Assembly (NCBI RefSeq): GCF_008831285.2
Contig: NC_045147.1
Span: 4,118,001-4,182,000 of the forward strand
DNA length: 64,000 bases
Direction: 5' to 3'
Source: Nymphaea colorata
Lineage: Eukaryota > Streptophyta > Magnoliopsida > Nymphaeales > Nymphaeaceae
The position numbers and the translations under genes are program-made. This document shows, in pieces, positions 46,471 through 57,643 of the stretch. Every line of letters begins with the position of its first letter. Position 1 is the first letter of the stretch. A model generated the notes under the pieces. It searched no databases and was not told where the DNA came from. It worked only from the letters and a program-made list of their open reading frames with translations.

Positions 46471-47600
46471 CAGGCGGGCCAACCCATCTCCTTTGCCAAA
46501 GGGTGCACGGGCAGCAACAGCGTAGACAGCAGCAGCACGGGCAGTTGATAGTTTAGGGTGATTTCAGTTGGTAGAGTTAGTGTTAGTTAGCCATTTGCGG
46601 ATTTTTGGACTGTAACAGCCAGCAGCAGTAAAACAACAATTTTCAGGGCAAACAGAGTTCGAACAACCTCAAATTTGTTGAAAAGCTTCATAATTAAATG
46701 TTCTTCAAGAGTCATTTAGACCACCAGACTTGAATTTACACGAAAAGTTCCATTTTTGACTCATTAGTGGCGAATCAGACTGGGCGGACAGAACCCGTCC
46801 GAGTGACAGTCCACCAGGAAGAAGGCGTTGGTTCAAAGGCTTCCCGAGGTCCAATTGAGTTGAATTTTGGAGGGTAGTTAGATAACTATCCTATCTTAGT
46901 GCTAACCAAAGTTGGTATGAAAAGAAGTTAATTTAGCGATTCAGAATACAAATTTCCATATCTCCAGCCTATGGACTTCAGATTCTGTGAAAACAAAACC
47001 TTCACCGAATTCTGGCAACCGGCGCTATTAGCTCAGACGTCGGAATACGTCAAGCATAGGCACGTTGGAAGCACCTATGTTGAGAATCTCCATTTCAAAT
47101 TTCAAAATTTTTGGAATTACGGATCATAAGATATGAATTTTTGAGTGGACCCCTATCGCTGGAGAGTTTCCTGCGTAATTTACAACAGGCAGCGTCTGAA
47201 CACAACCTGTCTAGGCGTAACTTTCATAAGAACGAGTGCAACACTGGAAATGAGTTAGGAGTTGAATTTGGTGGCGTTGAATTTCTTATTGAGTCTAGTA
47301 TTTTACCACCAAATTTTAGGATTTTTGGAGATCTGGTTAGAAAGATATCGTTTTTACAAGTAGAACCACTTTTCTGGAAAATCAATGCGACTAGTTCAGT
47401 AACCGCAACACCTTAGTATTTTGTTTGGCAGAATTGTGTAAAGCAGTTTTTGACGTGTTCTAGTGTCAGGATAGATAGTTGATTTCAACAGTTACAGTGC
47501 AGCAGTAGTTGTTTTAGCAGTTTGTGGCGTGTTCTTTACTTCAACAGTTTGCTTCAATAGAATAGAAGACAAATTAAGGTGTTGTCTTGTAGAGCCAACA
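46471..47600 (+). other. Leader (5' untranslated region) of element D
   Basis: No conserved frame was found. The leader from the primer site to the first likely ATG is about 1.5 kb, long for a plant gypsy element. An ORF at 47111-47416 shows no family motif. Confidence 0.45.
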
Positions 47601-49244
47601 ATGGATATTTTTCTTAGCACCTATGAAAACAAAGTTTGTGTGGAGAGAGAATGGTTGGTTCAAGGAACCAACTGGGACCAAGGTTCAAGAAAAATCTTTC
47701 TCAAAGTTGGTAGTGATCCCTACTGTAAAGTTGTAATCCAGCACACTAGTGTGATGGAATGGCATTTTGAGTTAGTCATTAACAAGGACACCTGTAAGAT
47801 GTGGATCATCAATGTTACTCAAATGGGTAGACTTGTTGTGGCGGGAAGCAATGTGGGACCATACCAATGGAGAAAAATATCTCCCGGAGATAACATCCAT
47901 GTAGGAATCATGAGCTTGAAGATTGTGTTGGAGGCAATACCGCTGCCAAAGGCCATAATGCCAGAAGAGCCTGATACGGAGTCCAGCAAAGAAAGTGAAG
48001 AAGAAACCTCGTCAAAGCCCAATGATGTCAGTAGCAGTATAAACTCTTCGAGTGATGGGGAATCAGATTTGCCAATTGAAAGATGTGTCAATCTTAACAC
48101 CATCAAGCCTTCGAAGTGCAAAAAAGTTTTCTCGGAGGAAAAAGGGATACTACAGATCCCTAGTCCTTCCTTTCCAAATGGCAGCACGTCTGTGGCTCCG
48201 GGCCAAACCTTTCTAAAAGATAAGAAAGGTATACTTGGTCTGGCTAGTACGTTCTTCCCTAAGGGCATCCCTTGTATGAATCAGAAAGAAGAGGCTGGGT
48301 TGAATATCACACCTAAGCCACCTTCAGTTAAAACTTAAAAGGGACTACTTGATACTCCTCGATCTTTGGAAGAACTAGCCCCGAAGAAAGATAGTGAAGA
48401 AACTAAACCAGTAGCATCATACTCAGTTCCTCCACCACGGTGTACGGGTAATGCAAAGGCATATAGGCAGTTTTATGCAGTAAAACCGCCAATAGCAAAC
48501 AAGCCTAATCCGAGTATTGCAAATTGCAATGCCGATAAGACGGCATGGGCCTTAAAACGGGATAAACCTATAGAAGGAACGCAAGTTTCCATGTCCCATG
48601 CCCACCATAAAGATCTGGTTGGACTGACAGATAGTAGACTCAGAACATTTTTAGAAGATAGGATCAACCGTAGAGGTCTTTTACCTCTGAAAAAGACCAT
48701 TTATTATTTGATACACTCAAGCGACAACTATGAAGGTTTACTTCCCGTACCTGAGCCTACCAAAACATCAGATTCATGGACAACCCAAGAAGTTTTGGAA
48801 GAAATCAATCGCTTAGGCGAGAGCTCAGAGGTAAGTGCAGGGCACTTACCCAACACAGTGCAATCGGTATCACATGATACTAGGGCTACACCTCCTGTAA
48901 GTCAGATGATTGAAACCAGTCCTAGATCGACACCGAAACAAAATCAAGATGAACTTTTAATGTGTCAAGCTCTAGCTTCGAACATAGAAAAGAAGGAAGA
49001 GCTATATGAACCGGAACCCATTCAGAGCATACTTCCGAAAGAAAAGGTAGAGCTGATTCGTCGTCAACTACAAAGAAGGCTCATCATAAGAAGCAAAGGA
49101 TGTCCTAAGAAAGAATCACTTGTTGCTTCGAGTATAGGGACCAATACCCTTGACACTACCCTAGCTCCGTTGGAAAAGGGTAAACCCACCTCTGAAGAGG
49201 TGACACAGTTACCAACGTCCCACTCTCAAGAGGATATGTTGGAA

Positions 49245-49258
49245 TCTAAGGAGGGTGG
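49245..49258 (+). promoter_or_regulatory. Internal polypurine-like tract 1 (element D)
   Basis: TCTAAGGAGGGTGG is identical to the tract beside the 3' LTR of D and is in frame as Ser-Lys-Glu-Gly-Gly within the ORF. Confidence 0.45.
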
Positions 49259-49760
49259 TACAGATCTACTTGTTCACACTCAGCCAAGAAGGAAACTTCA
49301 AAAACAGGCAATTCAAGAACTAGTAGGTCACTCTTCCGAAGTGGACCTAATCCCAAGCAGGGTACCAACACCCAAGGATGGTGAGACAAGGAAAAGGAAC
49401 AAATCCGAACGGTATTCAACCTCTCTCAGCAGAAAGAGCGTAACCAAGCATGGATGTAAACAGAGAACGAAACCACTTAACATCCATGAAATGTTAGAAG
49501 AGGAGTTGTTAGCCGAGTGTGAAGGGATACTTCCGGAGTCAGAAGACGACAAAATAAGCAGCACAGAGGGGCTGCATAGTCCTGCTTCGAGGTTAAAACA
49601 ATCCCAGGATAAGATGAAGAATAACCACATCACGCACCAAAACGAACAAAAATAACGTTATGAGATGCAAACTATGTGCGTTCATGGGGAAGAAGAAGTT
49701 GAGTCCACATTCAGAGGTTATTCAAAGGCCACCTTAGTCTTTCCTCAACACCAGCTGTAT

Positions 49761-49774
49761 TCTAAGGAGGGTGG
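49761..49774 (+). promoter_or_regulatory. Internal polypurine-like tract 2 (element D)
   Basis: A second exact TCTAAGGAGGGTGG inside the ORF, again read as Ser-Lys-Glu-Gly-Gly, 516 bases after the first. Confidence 0.45.
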
Positions 49775-50089
49775 CCACAACCAGTATAGGAAACCGACTC
49801 TGGGACACTATATAGAGAAACTTTACCCAGAGAGGTGGAGAGCCTATCAGTTTCCAGACTCTCCTAACTATAGCCGTGAGTTGAGGGATCCTCATAGCTC
49901 CCTTAAGGCTATCGTTTAAGGGTCACCTTTACCCTACAACCTCAACGGAACCAGTGCAACAAAAGCGCAGTGGGCTGTACAAAAAAACAAGTGATCCATG
50001 CTTTGGCACCACGTGCACCATTGACGGGCAGTAAACTGTGGCAAGCCCATGGTCACGGGAAGGCCACCACCTAGAATAAGGGCGCAGAT

Positions 50090-50662
50090 TTGAGAAAACA
50101 GCTGCAAGGGCAGCAAAGGCTTTCTATTGGGCAGCTACCACGTGACTACGGTCTAGAGCAGCTAAAATTAAAACAACAAAGGAATCGGGCGATTACCAAA
50201 GTCTACTCTAGGGGCCCAAGAAGATGTTTGCTCTACTTAAGAAACTCATTGGAAACGTTACTCAAAGATTACGGACTAGAGAGAAAACGGAAGTGGCAAG
50301 ATGATGTTGAACGGAACCACTCGAGAAAACGTTTACTAAGAGCTTGGGGACAAGCTCATTCTAAGGAGGGTGGATCTATTACGAGCCAAAGTTCGGGCAT
50401 GTCTACAAGTGCCAAACCAACGACCAAGGTAGGTCGATCTGGACTCGTGAAGGCAAGAAGCGAGTTTGCCATGGTGTTTGGGCCATGTGAAGAGGTTAAT
50501 ATGAAGCTTGGAGCTATTGCAGTGGGCGGAGCAATTAGGTCCAAGTATGTGCAACAAATTGATAATCCTCAAGACCAATCTGAACCGATTCTAGGACATC
50601 CCGGTCTAGAAGAGTCTAAACCCAATGTGAGTCCAAACCCACGGTCCATTGAGGTGATCTAG
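50090..50662 (+). pseudogene. Element D 3' ORF, pol-like C-terminus crossing into the LTR
   Basis: A 190-codon open frame with no known enzyme domain. LPRDYGLEQL matches the 3' part of element B, and LLRAWGQAHSKEGGSIT matches the end of element C pol (ARAWGQARFKVGGSVT). It crosses the polypurine tract and LTR start and continues about 95 codons into the LTR, ending PNVSPNPRSIEVI; LTR E encodes a similar stretch ending PNVSPVLPALETEAV. Frame conservation across the LTR start suggests that the ancestral protein ended inside U3. Confidence 0.5.
50360..50373 (+). promoter_or_regulatory. Polypurine tract of element D
   Basis: TCTAAGGAGGGTGG lies three bases before the LTR start, the usual plus-strand primer position. 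Confidence 0.7.
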
Positions 50663-53600
50663 GATCAAAGAACCTACGCAAATCGGCTAGACCACTCAGG
50701 TCTAGCACAGCACCAACAAGAAACCGAAGTTCAGGCGGCAACCCGGACAAGGTCCCCACCTTGGGCTCACAAGGCTCAAGGGCTTTTATTAGAGTTAGGG
50801 GCGTCTCGCCCAGGTTGATTTCGATTGTTCTTTGCTTAAGTCCTTATTTGATTTACATTATAAATATCAAGACGGGTTGTGTCTCATTAGTTGGAATTTA
50901 GTTTGAACCGGTTCGGTCTATCTGTGAACCGAGTCACCCTAGTTAGTACTTACGCTTTCTATAATTTGAATTTCGTATGCAATGAAGAGGAATTGAGTTC
51001 ATTTGGCGGAATGCATTCTCTCTCCTCTCTCTCGGGTCACCCTTCTCCCTCGGTGGTCGTCTTCCTCAACCGTGCCTCCCCTCTCCCCCGTGGTGCTCCT
51101 TCTCCCTCATGTGTCCCCTACCTTGAGGCGCCTTCACCTTCTTCTCCCTTTGCCTCCTAAGTTCTCTCTTTTACCTAGCATCATCTTCCTTGTGGCGTCC
51201 TCTATCCCCTTGTCAACCTCTTGGTGAAGATCCGACGACGACAACAACACCATCTCCAACCGAAGGTCATCTTCCCCTCGTCCCTTGTTCTCTTTGTCTA
51301 ATCTCTACCCCTCGACCTAAGGATCATGGCCTAAGGAAAAGCGGCAAGCTCCTGCGCGCGGCGTCTTCGACCGGTCCACAAAATACCCCAAAAGCAAGAA
51401 TATTGATTTCGGTGCCTCCTTTGCAAACACCCAAAGGTAGAGAGGCTGACATCATCTCGGGAAGGCTGCAAGCGATTTGGGCAACCAAGAAGCAAGCGGC
51501 ATTAGACATTTGAAAAAGAAACATCAAGGTGAGTCTATAAATCTCATAGTGGCTATTGAGCAACATGTTGATTTGTTTTAGGATTGAGTTTGTCTAAGAG
51601 AAGAACTTCATACCCTCGGTGTAAACCCGAGAGTTTGGGATTTATTCTACGGCTGAAAACATCCCTAAACCACTTCTTACGAGTCTCTAGCGCCCTAGGC
51701 CATTCCGACTCTCATTCTCTAAGTTGGTGCGAGATTCCTTGAAAAATCGTACTCAATTGTCTTTTGGAGACTCTCAGTCAAGTAAGCTTTGTTCACAAGA
51801 ATCCAGCAAGCAAAAGTCACCAATTCAAGCAAAATTGAGGCGTGATATCAGTAGAGAAGAATTTAACAAGCATTGCCCAACTAAGAAGATTCATTGTGCA
51901 AAGTTCAGTAGCGATCCGTTGAGAAAATGGACTGATTGGGGCCTCGGCCTGAATTTGGAGATTCTGGTGATCGCTGCTATTATTCTGGCCAACCATTGGG
52001 CAGATTCCGGTGTGGACCAGATTACCCTTCATCCTCTACGAGGCACATTTCAGAACAAGGGTAAATTGGACTTTGATCGGAGGAGCGCACTAGGGTTTCC
52101 AATCCCTAGCCACCGGTGCAAGATCGCACCTCCTTAGCCACCGGTCCGCTTTTGGTAAGTTCCATTTCCTACCTTCTTGCGATTAATCTGGACCATAGCT
52201 ATTGCCACGTGTCAGCCATCTGAACCACCTTTCTCCACGCATCCTCTCCCTTAATCTCCAGCCCTTCCCTAGTCCACGTGTCCTCATCCAAGAGAAGGAG
52301 AAGATTCTGGCTAGACCAGCTAGCCACTTACCAAGTTGGCGCCCACTCTTCGTGCTCATCTCTTCCTACACATTAGGAAAGAAGTCCACGCGCCAACCCC
52401 TTCCTCCCTTTTTGGAAGGAAGATCCTCACGCCATCTCCCTTGCCTTTTTGGCAATTGGCGTCTTCTCATCCCCTCTCTTAATTAGGCAACTCACCACCT
52501 AGCCTCCCCTTCCCTTTAGGATACCCTTGACCTGCTCGCCTCTCCCCTACCAACTAGGCAAGCCCCCACCTCGCCAGCCTTCACCCGCTTAGGCAACTCC
52601 TAGAGGCGCCTTGCCTTGCTTCTTTTTGGGCAAGTCTCTACCATGTCCACCCTTAGCCACCTCATCATAAAACGTGTCTCCCATTTTGGCTACCCATTCC
52701 CACGAGCCTCCTTTCCTCTTCCTTTGGAAAGTAGCCCTACCGTCCTAAGGCAACTTGAACCCACGTTGCCTCTTCCCATTTCTCTTACCTTCCTAATCCG
52801 GCTAGCCCTAAGCCATCCTTTACTCTCACTCTTACCTTCCAAATTGGGTCTTTGACTTGAACCAAGTCAACCCCAGCCACATCTGAACCTAGACTTAGTC
52901 TTAGTCAACCAAATCCCGACCTAGCCTAACCATCCCTACCTTGACCCACCTATAGCTAGGTTTGCCCAAGCTCTAGACCGAGCTCATTCCCGTAGCTAGG
53001 TTCACCCGGGTTCTAGACCGAACCCTTTACTACAACAAGGACTTTCCCATCCGCAGCGGAACCAGTCCAACGGTAGCATACATCTTGCTACTACTCTTGC
53101 CGAAGGCCAGGAGGGCCGATTTCCGCAGCCATCTTCGGCACCCATTGCCGACCATCTTGAAGACTTCCAGCGAAGGCTACACCATTCCCCGCGGTCCCCA
53201 CCAGCGGCCATCTTCAGCCCGGAGTTCTTCCCTCCTTGTTGCTGCATTGCCCGAGGATTGGACTTCACCTCGTGGCCCCTTTGCGGATCATAGCCAAGCA
53301 CAGCTTGGCTGGTAAACTCTTCTACTCCCACTATAGAGACGAGGGCAGGGCATTATTGCTTTTCACATTTGCTTTAGCCTGGCCTTGGCCAATCGTTGAA
53401 CTCAGTGGTACCTCGACGGCCCTTGGCCTAGACACGACCACTAGTCAACAATCCTACCTAGGGGAATTGGGTGTGGTTTGCTTCGACTAGGCAAAGTTTG
53501 TATGGTTTGCTGAGTGAGTTGCGAGAGTTCTCTTGTAACGCACGCACTTGAAAGGCCTTACATCTCTCTAGTCATCTTGTAGTAGGTGTTATCTTAGTTA

Positions 53601-53788
53601 GGATTTTGGGAATACCCTTGTTTGTACATCTGTCCTACTGGATTTGCGCCAGGGTCTTGTCCGGCCGAGTAGTTCAATTGTAATAACTTGTTTAGGTTTT
53701 TGCTTTACGGTTACCTCAGGAGATCTTGGGAGTAGGATTCAATGGCCGGTTTAGACTTTTCTAGTCCGCCGAAGGGTCGGTCCTAACA
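50377..53788 (+). mobile_element. Element D, 3' LTR (about 3.4 kb)
   Basis: It begins TATTACGAGCC (a TG-to-TA change) after the polypurine tract and ends GGTCCTAACA. Its last 430 bp match the 5' LTR piece at 45628-46061. It has a TATA box at 50859, splice-donor-like sites at 51529 (AAG/GTGAGT) and 52155 (TTG/GTAAGT), and a C-rich interior with repeated CACGTGTC words. The end module is shared with the other LTRs. Confidence 0.85.
50859..50935 (+). promoter_or_regulatory. LTR promoter of element D
   Basis: A TATA box TTATAAATAT (50859-50868), the palindrome GAACCGGTTC (50905-50914) and GAACCGAGTC (50926-50935). The last two boxes also occur in the LTRs of B and G, though in B they flank the TATA box rather than follow it. 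Confidence 0.5.
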
Positions 53789-53874
53789 AATACCCCTCGC
53801 CCGGCTCTTCTATTCTGACTTGGCCATAACCTCGGTGCTCGGCGACATGCCTGCAATTTGGCACGTATTAGGTC
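53789..53874. other. 86 bp spacer between LTRs D and E
   Basis: A short sequence not matched elsewhere in the window; probably old target DNA in which the elements landed. Confidence 0.5.
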
Positions 53875-56800
53875 TGTTACGGACCTACTTTGGGTATGAA
53901 CCTAGCAGACACAGATCAACCTAAGTCCAGTAGCGGCAGGCATAGATTCACCATGATAGACACTCGGGCACTAGCAGGAGGTTCAGCAAAGCCTAGGGAG
54001 GCTAAGGAAGCACTTAGTCATGTTGCAGTGGGTGGAGCAACAAGGTTCGAGTACGAGATTGATCAGGATGACCCTCAAGGTTCCTCTAAGCTAGTTGTTG
54101 GACTCACCAAGCTAGATACGTTTGAACCCAACGTGAGTCCAGTCCTTCCGGCCCTTGAGACAGAGGCAGTCTAGGACTAAACGTCTTAGGCAAATGGCTA
54201 AGTCAACCAGACTTAGCTCTTGATCCAAGTCCGAAGTGTGGGCGGATCACCGCACGAGGTCCCCACCCTGGGCTCGCATGACTCAGGGGCGATCCAATTT
54301 CATATTGGGCACTAGGCCCGATTCTACTTAGCACTTTATCTTTTTGCTTTTGGATTTGGATTCTAGTTTAGACCTAGCGGAGCGGGTTGTGCTCCGATTT
54401 AATTTGTTAATTGGGTTTGGGTAGCAGAACCGGATTGAGGCTTGTAAACTGGTCCAAATAGGATTGCATATATTCGATTGGATCTTGTAATTCGATATGC
54501 AATTTTGAGAAATAGAATTCACTCTCTCCTCTTGTGCTCTCTTCTCTCTCGCACTCCGACCATGGTGTGTTCTCCTCCCCCATCACGTCCCCTACCTCCA
54601 CGGTGCTCCTCCCCTTTCTGAACCTCATTTGGTGATTCCCGGCGTCCTCAACGGCAACGGCTTCATCTTCTACCAACCGACGGCCTCCTCCTTCTTCTTA
54701 CCCCGTCTTACTTTGTACTCTCTACCCCTCGGCCCAAGGATCGACGGCAAAGGACTCCTCCATTGCTCCGACGGTGAAGACCTCCCTTGACCACGTATTA
54801 CCCCATCGGATCGAATAGGAGACTAAGGTGCCTTCACTCAAAACCCCCACGGGTTTTGAAAGATCACTCTCCTACCGGGAAGCTTGAAGAAAATCGCTCC
54901 GGCGAACGCTTCAAGAGCGACGCAACTAGGTTAGTCTTTTGATTCTTGAGTGTTTACAAGAGTCGTGTTGGGAAGACCCTATTGCAGAAGTCATCCCCAG
55001 CCTAGGTTCCTCCCACGGCATACCCGAGAGTTGGATCAACCAGCTCTATGGTGAAAGCTCATCTAGATTGACCTTAACGTACATTGGAAATGCCTAATAA
55101 TCTCTAGGCTCAACCCAAGCTGGAATCAAGAAGTTTGGGCGGTGGAAGTTGCTTAAAAATCCAAAAAACCACCTTCGGCTTCAAGAAGTGCAATTTGAAT
55201 TCCAGCAACCTAAACAGCTCCAAATCTCATGGTTCTGGACGAGAGTTGTTCTCAAGAAATAGCTCAAAAGAATCGCCCTATCAAGAAGTTCATCATAATC
55301 GACTTTGGGCTCATTTGGACATCTACAAGCGAAGTTCGGCCTTTGGCCAGAATCCTGAAAATTCCGGTGACCGCTACAAGTTTTTCAGCCACCGCTGCAC
55401 ATTCTGGCATTGAAGACCAGATTACCCTCGGCTTTAGCAAAGTCCCATTCAGTTTTCTTAAGGGCAAAGTGGTCAAATTCATCTTGAAGGGAAACCCTGG
55501 CCACCGGCGCTAAAGAGGAAGTTTCATCGCCGCCAGTCGCCAAATCTGGTAAGTTCCCAATCTTTTCCTCTCCTCCTTCCATCCAGCCACGTGTCATCTA
55601 TCCAGCCCCTTGCCACTTTCTAGTCAGCCACCTGTCCTCACCCGAAATCTTGGTCCCAGCCATCACACCTCCCAAATCCGATCGCTCCCTACATTTTTGG
55701 AAGATATCCCCTTACGGCCAAATCTTTCCATTTTGGTGTATTCTTCGCCGAGTCAACCCTAAACTGCAGCTCGCCTTAGCTCTCCATCCATCCATGTGTC
55801 AACATCCCATGTATCCTCTCGCCAACTCAACCGCCACCTCACCAGCCACGCGTCCTACATGGTCCCACGTGGTGCCACGTGTCCTCCACGCGTTTTCCCT
55901 CCTTCACTTTTGGAAACCTCCTTTGCGCGTCCTTAGCCTTTCCTATTCCACCTCCGAGCTATCCTTGACTGATCACCTTGCCAAAACCGGTCCTCTTCAC
56001 TACCCTTCATCTCCGCCACGTGCCTTCATCCCGAATGAGAAGAAATCTCGAGAGTATACCCTTGTCTCCCTTCCAAATCGCCAAGGATCATTGCCGATTT
56101 TCCCTCCTTCCACTTAGGAAGGAATTGGATTTCCTTGCCTTATCGCTAGCTCTCCCTAGCGTTTCTCTCATCGCTAGCACCATCCGAGGTGTCTTCCCAC
56201 TAAGCAAGACCAGCTTAGACCTAACCCTAGGCCAGCCACCACATTGGCCCTTCTCCGATTAGGAATTCCCCTAGCTGCGCGACCCTCTTGTCCGAATTAG
56301 GCAACCCATCCGACTGTCCACTTCCTCCAAGTTAGGAAACTCCTTAGCCGCCGCTCCCTCATTCCCATAGTCATCCTTAGCAGCCACGCGCATAGCACGT
56401 GGGCCCCACATACCCTAACCTCACTCATCCTAAACCCTAGTCAACCGAACCCACCTAGCTCAGTCTACCCGACTTGCCCTTGGTCAACCCTTGGCCGAAC
56501 CGATCCGAAGCCTCATTCATGCGAGCTCGCCCCTTAGTCTAGGTTGCCCACTACTCACACCGAAGCCCTTGACTCAGCCAACCCCAGCCCTCAACCTCTC
56601 TTCATCGACCGGACCTACCCATAGCGCCCTATCCAACCAAGCCCTCCTAAGCCTTAGTTAGGACTAGGTCTTGGCCGACTGAGCTAGCTTATCCGCTAGG
56701 TCATTCGGACCCCTCCTCGACCTACCCCCTCTCCGACGTACGTGGCCGAGCCACATCAGGCGCAAGGCAGGTAGGTGTTGCCGATTCTCAGCTTCAGCCC

Positions 56801-57643
56801 CCCTCGGCATTCTCGGCCGCATCTCAAGCCGCAGCCCTTAGCGACAGGCGGTCGCCATTCTCGGTAGGCGCTCCTAAGCACGGAGCTACGTTTCCTCGGC
56901 GCTAGGCAGGAGGCGGCTGTCCTATACCCGCCCGACACCTTGGCAGCAGGTGGCAACGACGACCGGTGGCCTCGGCCCTTCTCAGCCCGAGACCTTGGTA
57001 CTCCTCGGCCCTCCTCTGCGGGTCCTGACTACAGGCGGTAGTCTCTTGCGGCCAGCTACGTGGAGGCTCTCCTCATACCGAAGCTGCAATACCCGGGGCT
57101 AGGTTCTTCTCCCCGTGGTCACATTATCGGCATAGCCAAGTTTGAACTTGGCTGGTATCGTTCCCTTTTTCCCCTTGTAACTTCGGGGAGGTTGTTCTTA
57201 GGTTCCTATTAGTTTGTTTTTGAATTTGCTTTAGCCCGGCTTCGGCCATAGTCCCTGTTCGTGGTACATCGGAGGCGCACGCTCCAAAGACATGACCACA
57301 GGGGGCTTGACCTTCCTATTTGGGAATCAGGCGTGGTTTGGACGTTAGATCGTGGTTTACGTGGTTTGTTGAGTGAGTTGCGAGTGTTTCATTGTATCGC
57401 TCACGTTTGTACTTGCCTCACAACCCCGTAGTTCATTTGTAGTAGGTTTGGCTTAGATAGGTTTTTGGGTTACCCCTACTTGTACTCCAGTCCTATTGGA
57501 TTTGCGCCGGGGTCCTGTCCGGTCGGGTAGCTCTTTTGTATTAATTTGTTTAGGATTTTTGGTTTTTAGACTTTCCTCAAGTAGGTCTTGGGAACTAGAA
57601 TCCACGATTGGTTCGGACTTTCTAGGCACAACCGGTGTGGTCC
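53875..57643 (+). mobile_element. Element E, LTR only, lacking its last five bases
   Basis: It begins TGTTACGGACC and ends ...GTGTGGTCC, where the family end would be GGTCCTAACA. The next LTR starts at the following base. It has splice-donor-like sites at 54930 (GTTAGT) and 55549 (GTAAGT) placed as in LTRs D and G. No internal region or primer site follows. Confidence 0.8.

Larger units (their letters stand above)
47601..49919 (+). pseudogene. Element D ORF: FHA-like domain plus gag-related segments
   Basis: One frame with two internal stops (48336 and 49653) encodes about 770 residues. Residues 30-112 are FHA-like: KIFLKVGSDPYCKVVI, then HTSVMEWHFELV, MWIINVTQMGRLVV and SPGDNIHVGIMSLKIVL fit successive strands. 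The Arg of the usual G-R motif is Val-Gly-Ser here, so phosphothreonine binding may be altered. A Ser/Glu-rich acidic linker follows, then KGILQIPSPSFPNG, a near match to element C gag, with KGIL/KGLL repeated twice more. The rest is Lys/Glu-rich with KAYRQFYAVK and a basic cluster (RKRNKSERYSTSLSRKS). I chose the ATG at 47601; the frame is open 24 codons upstream. No pol domain is seen. Confidence 0.65.

Noticed and set aside
53002-53331. 109-codon Gly/Arg-rich minus-strand ORF
   Set aside because: It lies in the C-rich LTR interior, where long GC-biased frames arise on either strand; not matched in the other LTRs.
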